Positions 57,300 to 64,000 of a stretch of DNA of 64,000 bases are shown here, piece by piece (position 1 is the first letter of the stretch; every line of letters starts with the position of its first letter). This stretch comes from Lewinellaceae bacterium. GTDB taxonomy: Bacteria > Bacteroidota > Bacteroidia > Chitinophagales > Saprospiraceae. Location of the stretch: contig JADJYW010000003.1 in NCBI GenBank assembly GCA_016719605.1, positions 124,001-188,000 on the forward strand. Reading direction: 5' to 3'. A model generated the notes under the pieces. It was not told the origin of the DNA. It ran no database searches and worked only from the letters and a program-made list of their open reading frames with translations. The position numbers and the translations under genes are program-made.

Positions 57300-58724
57300 T
57301 CACCGCGCCACCTGCTCCTCCACGATAGCCGACGGCGTTAAAATCCCCGACGTTCCCCAGCAGCACGTTCCGGTCGTTGGCGGAGCCGTTGTACTTCACC
57401 TGGCCGTCCAGGTTATAGTCCTGGAGCCGGTAGCCGGTGACCACGGCGTTGGGCGTGAGCAGGCCCACTACACTGAGGATAGCGTTGCGGTCATTGTTGC
57501 TGCCGTTGTATTTGAGTTGGGGGTCTATGCGGCCATTGCCGGCCCACAGCGTGTACCGTCCGCTGATGATGCGCTGGGCGGCGCTGAGTCCGTTGTAGGA
57601 ATAGAAACCTTCGGGGGGCAGGGTGGTGAAATCCTTTTCCGTTATCCCGCACACCGGGTAAAGTGATTCATCTCCAAATTGAGCGCCTAGGTGGTTGCGG
57701 TGCCGGACGGCCAGGAAATACTCCTGATTGGCCGAAGCGCCAAAAATCACCGGCGATGAGCCGTCTACATCCACCACATCCCCATCGCGCTGCACGAGGG
57801 CGGATCGAGTGGCCACTACCTGTGCGGGCGTGTCCGCGCTACGCAGTTCGAGGAATACCCAGTCTACGATGGCGTTGGGGCCAGTGGCTACAAGTACAGG
57901 AGCAGTGGTTTGCTCGTTACCGCCACCGCCAATATGCGTGAAGCCGGTGAGGTCGGTATACGGCTCTTGCAGCGGGAGGAGATTCTGGACGCGGAGGCTA
58001 TCGTGCATAAGTTGGTCAGCGGAGACGTAGGGGCCTTGAAGGAAAACTTTAGCGGACGTTTGAATTTGCATGTCGTTTGGCACTGATGCAGGCGTTACCG
58101 GCGGGGCAACGCAGCCGTTGTTTCCATACACATTGGTGAGTGGTAGAAAGTAGGCTCCGTTGCCCCCTGAAAGCAATGCACGGTCATAGGTAATGGCTTG
58201 ATTACAACCGCCGGCAATGGAAAAATTGGCGGTACGGCTACCCGAGCCGGCATTTGTAAAAGCCCCGGATGATCGGGAACACGAGTTTGAAAGGACATAC
58301 AAGCATTGTCCCGAACCGCACAATGCTGAAAAATTATAGATGCTGGATGCAGCCCCTGTACTGGTTTGCAACACGACGAGCGAATTTGCCGGGATATCCG
58401 CTCCGGGGCCTACCGCCACGATATTCGGGCAACCTAAGTACGCCGCACTATTCCCTGCTACTAATCCACAAGGCGTAGGGTCACCCGGAATGTTGCCGTT
58501 GCTGATATTTATGTCGTTGTTGGATTGACCCAGTATATTATTATTCAAGTCAAAATCGAGTTGAATATCAGCAGTATTAAAACCCGATCCGGAGTGAATC
58601 ACGACAAACTCATTCAGACTTTCCCCCCGCAAGCATCCACCATGACCGCCTCAACCCTTGGGCATTGACTGTGCGCATAAAGTCCCAACCCAAGCAATAC
58701 CAGAAGAACAGAAGCCTTTTTCAT
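57300..58724 (-). CDS. Small secreted protein with shared C-terminal module (two indels)
   Basis: The start is ATG 58724 (MKKASVLLVLLGLGLYAHSQ, a signal peptide). The frame is lost in the six-C run at 58623-58628; one more base gives VDACGGESLNEFVVIHSGSG, which begins an ectodomain of the type often found at the N-terminus of Bacteroidota surface proteins. The shared module follows (57300-58055). Close to its end an extra G at 57349 removes the normal LTPSAIVEEQVAR ending and stop, and lets the frame read through into the next gene. The correct stop is TGA at 57300-57302. The product would have about 475 residues. The function is unknown. Confidence 0.75.
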
Positions 58725-58768
58725 AACAACGATACATTTTGAAAATGCAAACCAAATCCATAAACCGA

Positions 58769-61700
58769 TCACCGGGCCACCTGCTCCTCCACGATAGCCG
58801 ACGGCGTTAAAATCCCCACGTTCCCCAGCAGCACGTTCCGGTCATTGGCGGAGCCGTTGTACTTCACCTGGCCGTCCATGTTGTAGTCCTGGAGCCGGTA
58901 GCCGGTGACCACGGCGTTGGGCGTGAGCAGGCCCACCACACTGAGGATAGCGTTTCGGTCATTGTTGCTGCCGTTGTATTTGAGTTGGGGGTCTATGCGG
59001 CCATTGCCGGCCCACAGCGTGTACCGTCCGCTGATGAGGCGCTGGGCGGCGCTGAGTCCATTGTAGGAATAGAAACCTTCGGGGGGCAGGGTGGTGAAAT
59101 TGGTTTGCACGGCAGCGCCGCGTTCGTAAAATTTGGGTGCACCCAACTGTACCCCGAGGTGGTTGCGGTGCCGAATAGCCAGGTAGTAACTCCCCGTATC
59201 CAAATCATGCCCAAAGCCGACGGACGATACACCGTCCACATCCACCACGTCGCCGTCGCGCTGCACGAGAGCAGCACGCGTGGCCACTACCAGCGCGGGC
59301 GTGTCCGCATCGCGCAGTTCGAGAAATACCCAATCCACGATGGCGTTGGCGCCGGTGACGGCCAAAACAGATGCCCTGGTTTGCTCGCCGCCGCCGCAGC
59401 CTTTGTGGATAAATCCGGTCAGCCCCGTGTACGGCTCCGTCAGCGGGATGCGGTTTTGTACGCGCAGACTGTCGTGCATGAGTTGAACGCCGCTTATATA
59501 TGGTCCTTGTAAGAGAACCTTGGCGCCCACGGTTACCTCTTTCAGGCAGTAAATCCGCACCTCCTCTATCACGCCCTCGAAGGAGCAGATATTGACTTGC
59601 GTCAAATTGGAATTGGCGGGCACTTGAAAAACAAACGTCTCGAGCTGGGTCAAAACAGTGTTGGAATCCACCCCGATGACAGCCATGCCATCCAGATATT
59701 CTGCACTGGTACAACCGATGCCACAATAGTCAACAATATCAATTTCAATACGGGTAACGCGGTTCCCGCATTCGGGTGCAATGGTCAATTGCAAAGTGCC
59801 GGGAGCCAAAAACAAGCCGCTTCCGACTGTATTAAAATCAAAAGAACAGGAGTTACCACCGCCACAAGCATTTTCCACCTGCATCGGCACGCCGTCCTCT
59901 TGCCAGGATACGCCACAATCCGTTGGAAAAACACCATCGTCCGGCGCCTGAAACGCGATAATTTTGCACAGTGTGTCTACCGGTGGCCCTGGCGCTACCG
60001 GCACCGTGACACATATCGTAAAGTCGCTGTAATCCAGGTTGTCTGCCGTATACACCCGGAGATAATAGGTATTGCCAGGGGTCAGACCGGTTAGCTTGCG
60101 CGACGGCGATCCATTAAAACTATAATCGCAAAACAGCGAGGTCAGGCCATTGCAGTCTCCTGAAAAAATTTGCAGCACCAATGGTTCTGTACCATTGGTG
60201 ACGCTGACCGTCTGGCTGTCGGCCAACGCCGTGAATTTGAACCACACATCATCATCGGCGGCGGCGCCGCTGCAGGCAGGTAAGGACTGCAATGCCCCGG
60301 CAGTAGTGGCATTCAGGGTGTCCACACAGTTCTGGTTGGGATTGACAACTAATGCATACGCGTTGGCGCATTCGTCGTTGGCGGGCGGCGGCGGCGGCGT
60401 GCCGATGCAGATGGTGAATGTGCTGGACACTAAATTCAGGTAAGTATACGCCCGCACATAGTACGTTGCTCCGGCGGCAAGTCCGTTTATCTGGTGTTCC
60501 ACGGTACCTGTTGACGGATACGTTGTGGTGCAAGCCAACGTAGTCAGCGCACCACACACACCCGAAAAAGACTGCAACACCATAGGCTTCGCGACACCAC
60601 TTAGCCGAACCCTATGGCTTGGCCCCGTGGCAACAAAACTGAACCACACATCGTCATCGGCTGTGCCGAAACAACCGCTTATGGCGGGGTTGGAGGGCAA
60701 GCCGCCATTGGTGGTAGCCGTCAGGGTGTTTGCGCAGGACAAGTCCGGATTTACGGTCAGGGAAATAGCACTGGAGCATACATCGTTGGCGGGAGGCGGG
60801 ACGACGGTGGTGATGCAGATAGTGAAGTTGCTGTACACCAGATACTCCCGCGTGTACACCCGAATATAATAGGTTGAACCGGGCGTCAGTCCATTCACCT
60901 GCTGTTCGATATTCTGGCTAAAGGGATCATTGCACAGCAGAGTGGTAAAGCCTCCACAGGCGCCCGAAAAAACCTGCAAAACCATCCGTTCCGTGACACC
61001 TGTGATTTTCACCCGGTGGCTCGGCGCGGTGGCCACAAACTTATACCAAACATCGTCGTCCGCCGAACTGGAACACCCGGAAATCGCCGGGTTGGAAGGC
61101 GTGCCGCCGGTAGTTGTTGTATTCAATACCACGGCACATTCTAAATCCGGGTTCACTACCAGCATTGTTGCATTCGCGCAGGTATCATTTGCCGGCGCCG
61201 CCGGTGGTGTGCCGATGCAAATGGTAAAATCATCGTACACCAAATACTCCCGGGTGTACACTCGAATCAAATACGTCGCTCCGGCAGTCAAACCGTTCAA
61301 CTGTTGCTCAATGTTTGGACTAAACGGGTCGTTGCAGTCAAGGGAAACCAAACTTCCGCAAACGCCGGAAAAAACCTGCATGACCATGCGATGCACCGTT
61401 CCGGTAATTTTTATGCGATGGCTCGGCCCGGTAGCCACAAACTTGTACCAGACGTCATCGTCCGACGAACTGGAGCAACCGCCAACTGCGGGATTGGAAG
61501 GCAAGCCACCCGATGTTGTTGTCTCCAGTACCGCGCCACAATTCAAATCCGGGTTTACGGCCAGGGTAGTGGCATTCGTACAGATATCATTTGCCGGCGG
61601 CGGCGGCGGCGTGCCGATGCAAATAGTAAAATCGTCGTACACCAAATCCTCCCGGGTGTACACTCGAATAAAATACGTCGCTCCGGCCGTCAAACCATTC

Positions 61701-64000
61701 AACTGTTGCTCAATGTTTGGACTGAACGGGTCGTTGCATTCAATGGAAACCAAACTTCCGCAAACGCCGGAAAAAACCTGCATGACCATGCGGTGCACCG
61801 TTCCATTGATTTTTATGCGGTGGCTCGGGCCGGTGGCGACAAACTTGTACCAGACGTCATCGTCCGGTGAACTGGAGCACCCGGAAACAGCGGGATTGGA
61901 AGGTGTACCGCCGGAGGTTGTTGTTTGCAGTACTGCTCCACAACTCAAATCCGGGTTTACGGCCAGGGTGATAGCATTCGCGCAGGTATCATTTGCCGGA
62001 GCCGGCGGCGGCGTGCCGATGCAGATCGAAAAACTGCCGTACGACAGGTTCTCCCGGGTGTACACCCGCAAGTAATACGTTGTGCCGGCTGTCAGGTTAT
62101 TGATCTGTTGTTCGATGTTCGGACTAAACGGATCGTTGCACGCCAGCGTAACGAAACTCCCGCAGGTACCCGAAAAAACCTGTAAAACCATCCGGTGCAA
62201 AGCGCCCGTAATCTTCACCCGGTGGCTTGGCCCGGTGGCTACAAACTTGTACCACACATCGTCGTCCGCCGAACTGGAGCACCCACCAACGACGGGATTC
62301 GACGCCGTGGCGCCAACCGTTGTGGCAACCAAGGAAATACCGCAGGACAAATCCGGATTTACCGCCAACGTTGTGGCATTCGCGCACAGGTCATTGGCGG
62401 GCGGAGCCGGTGCGGGGCCTACACAAACAGTAAAATTGCTAAACGCTTGATTGAGTGGCGTGTACACCCGGACAAAATAGGTCTGACCAACCGTCAGTCC
62501 ACTGACCGGCAATTCTACCGAACCGACAAAGGGATGATCGTTGTTGCAACCCAGCGAAACCAGTGTTCCGCAAACACCGGAAAAGGCTTGTACCGCCATT
62601 CCCCGCGTAGCATTGGTAATCTTGATCAGATGGGTCGTCCCGGTAGCTACAAATTTAAACCAGACATCGTCGTCGGCCGTGCCGCTGCACCCACTGATGG
62701 CCGGATTGGACGCCGTGGCGCCGGAGGTCGTGGCGTTCAGGGTGTCTGAGCAAGTAGATCCGGCATTTACAATCAGTGCGATAGCATTGGCACAGAGGTC
62801 GTTGGCCGGTGCAGTGGAAGGTGTGCCGATACAAATCGAAAAATCCTCGTACACCAGATTGGATCGGGTGAATACCCGCACATGGTAGGTCTGGCCGATG
62901 GTCAGGCCGCTCAATTGTTGCACCACGGAACTACTGAACGGCGACGAGCATACCACTGCGGACAGGGCGTTGCAGGCGCCGGTAAGGGTCTGCACGGTCA
63001 TGTCTTCACCTTCTCCTTCCACATATACCCAATGGCTTGTGTGGGTAGCCACAAACTTAAACCAGACGTCATCGTCGGCCGAACCGCTGCAACCCGATGT
63101 GGAAACATTGGACGGCGTACCGCCGGATGTGGACGTACTCAGCACGGCGCCACAATTCAGGTTTGCATTTACAGTCAAGGTTATTGCGCCCGCGCATTCG
63201 TCGTTTGAAGGGGCCGGCGGCGGTGTGCCGATGCAAATGTTAAAATCACTGAATACTAAATTGTTAAGCGTAAACACCCGCAGGTAGTACGTCTGCCCGG
63301 CAGTCAGGCCGTTTAACTGCTGCTCCACAATGGGGCTGAACGGGCTATTGCACACCAGCGACGTCAATACCGGCACAGGCGCCTGAAAACGCCTGCAACA
63401 CCAGCGATTCTGTTCCACCAGTGATCTTCACCCGGTGGCTTGGGCCGGTGGCCACAAACGTAAACCAGACGTCGTCATCGGCACAGGACCCGAAACAGCC
63501 ATGCCTGAGGAATGCGTACCGCCGGATGTCGTCGTGTTCAACACGGCACCGCAATCCAGATCCGGATTCACCGTCGGCGCCCGCGCACTCGTCGTTTGAA
63601 GGCGGCGGCGGCGGCGTGCCCACGCAAATCGTAAAATCACCGAAGACCAAAATTGTTGAGCGTATACACGCGCAAGTAGTACGTATGCCCGGCAGTCAGG
63701 TTGTTCAACTGTTGTTCCACATTGCCGCTGAACGGGTTGTTGCACACCAGCGACACCAAGCCGGCACAAGTTCCGGAAAAAGCCTGCAACACCAGCGACT
63801 CCGTTCCGCCCGTGATCTTCACCCGGTGGCTCGGCCCGGTGGCCACAAATGCAGGTAATACGTCTGCCCGGCAGTCAGGTTGTTTAACTGTTGTTCCAAA
63901 TTGCCGCTGAACGGACTGTTGCACACCAGCGAGGTCAAATTACCGCCAAGTGCCTGAAAACGCCTGCAACACCAGCGACCCGTCCGCCCCGTGATCTTCA
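58769..64000 (-). CDS. Giant secreted protein with PPC-like repeats and shared C-terminal module (5' end beyond the window)
   Basis: The frame is intact from 63418 to 58769 (1549 residues) and continues upstream in broken pieces to the window edge. It contains at least nine repeats of about 130 residues with NDxCANAxxLxVNPDLxC, DDDVWYKFVATGPSH, a Cys-linked VFSGVCGSLVSLECNDPF, and GLTAGxTYYIRVYT followed by FTICIGTPPPAPAND. These resemble bacterial pre-peptidase C-terminal (PPC) domains. A Cys-rich domain with APDDGVFPTDCGVSWQEDG comes next, then the shared module (58769-59525). It is probably an extracellular structural or carbohydrate-binding protein. Upstream of 63400 several indels and a deletion junction near 63850 point to mis-assembled repeats. 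Confidence 0.8.
60000..64000 (-). repeat. Array of ~400-bp PPC-like repeats
   Basis: At least nine units coding for about 130 residues each, seen most easily from the recurring GTGCCGATGCAAAT-type segment near 60400, 60810, 61210, 61615, 62020, 62410, 62825, 63225 and 63620. Units at 61200-61900 are the most alike. A shortened unit is joined near 63850. Confidence 0.85.

Noticed and set aside
51124..58632. A single 2502-residue protein
   Set aside because: It begins without a signal peptide at a TTG, includes an internal signal peptide at 57264, and exists only because of an inserted base at 57349; two genes are more plausible.
1..64000. tRNA, rRNA, insertion sequences, prophage or attachment sites
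   Set aside because: No cloverleaf, rRNA core sequence, transposase, integrase or phage structural gene was recognised on reading the window.

Overview
This window comes from a moderately GC-rich Bacteroidota genome, most likely of the Saprospiria or Chitinophagia type. The evidence is a PorP/SprF-type barrel next to a PorE-like OmpA protein (type IX secretion accessories), a protein ending in a classical type IX C-terminal sorting tail, SprB and FG-GAP repeats, DUF1573, DUF2911 and DUF1460 proteins, a GH13 maltodextrinase, and several intergenic matches to the Bacteroidota -7 promoter element TAnnTTTG. No rRNA, tRNA, CRISPR array, transposase or phage gene was seen.

Layout. 1-5.4 kb: a minus-strand run (M48 protease, SbtA-like permease, RemB/Wzi-like barrel cut by the window edge), a GT2 glycosyltransferase and an alpha/beta hydrolase. 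5.4-11 kb: OmpA-SPOR protein, fmt, PorP/SprF-like barrel, PorE-like protein and a small acidic conserved protein closed by a strong terminator. 11.2-15 kb: sugar transporter (MFS), GlsB/YeaQ-type membrane protein and a GH13 lipoprotein, read as a maltodextrin-use group. 15-20 kb: a DUF4231 (SLATT-like) plus PGDYG-like pair, gamma-glutamyltransferase, a divergent SDR, an unknown membrane protein and a 2Fe-2S ferredoxin. 20-34 kb: a type IX cargo protein, hypothetical proteins, DUF2911, an MBL-rhodanese enzyme, SPOR-OmpA, DUF1460, DUF1573, a DprE1-like oxidase, a DUF4340-like gene and a RhlE-type helicase.

34-64 kb is dominated by giant secreted proteins. Five consecutive minus-strand genes (36.0-42.5, 44.6-46.5, 46.5-57.3, 57.3-58.7 and 58.8-64 kb) have unrelated N-terminal parts (M43 protease with FG-GAP repeats, beta-propeller, M12B protease with about 27 SprB repeats, a short ectodomain, a PPC-like repeat array). 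All end in the same ~250-residue module with two dockerin-like KYNGSxNDR motifs and a common EEQVAR terminus. A TPR-transmembrane-LytTR regulator sits among them. Between it and the M43 gene lie two identical 14-bp direct repeats with a 21-bp period, the geometry expected for LytTR binding.

Sequence quality matters here. At least six otherwise well-conserved genes are broken by single-base indels, mostly in short homopolymers. One insertion fuses two genes into an artificial 2502-codon frame, one gene has an in-frame TAG, and the internal repeats show truncated units. Most of these look like sequencing or assembly errors, but they should be checked before any gene is called a pseudogene.
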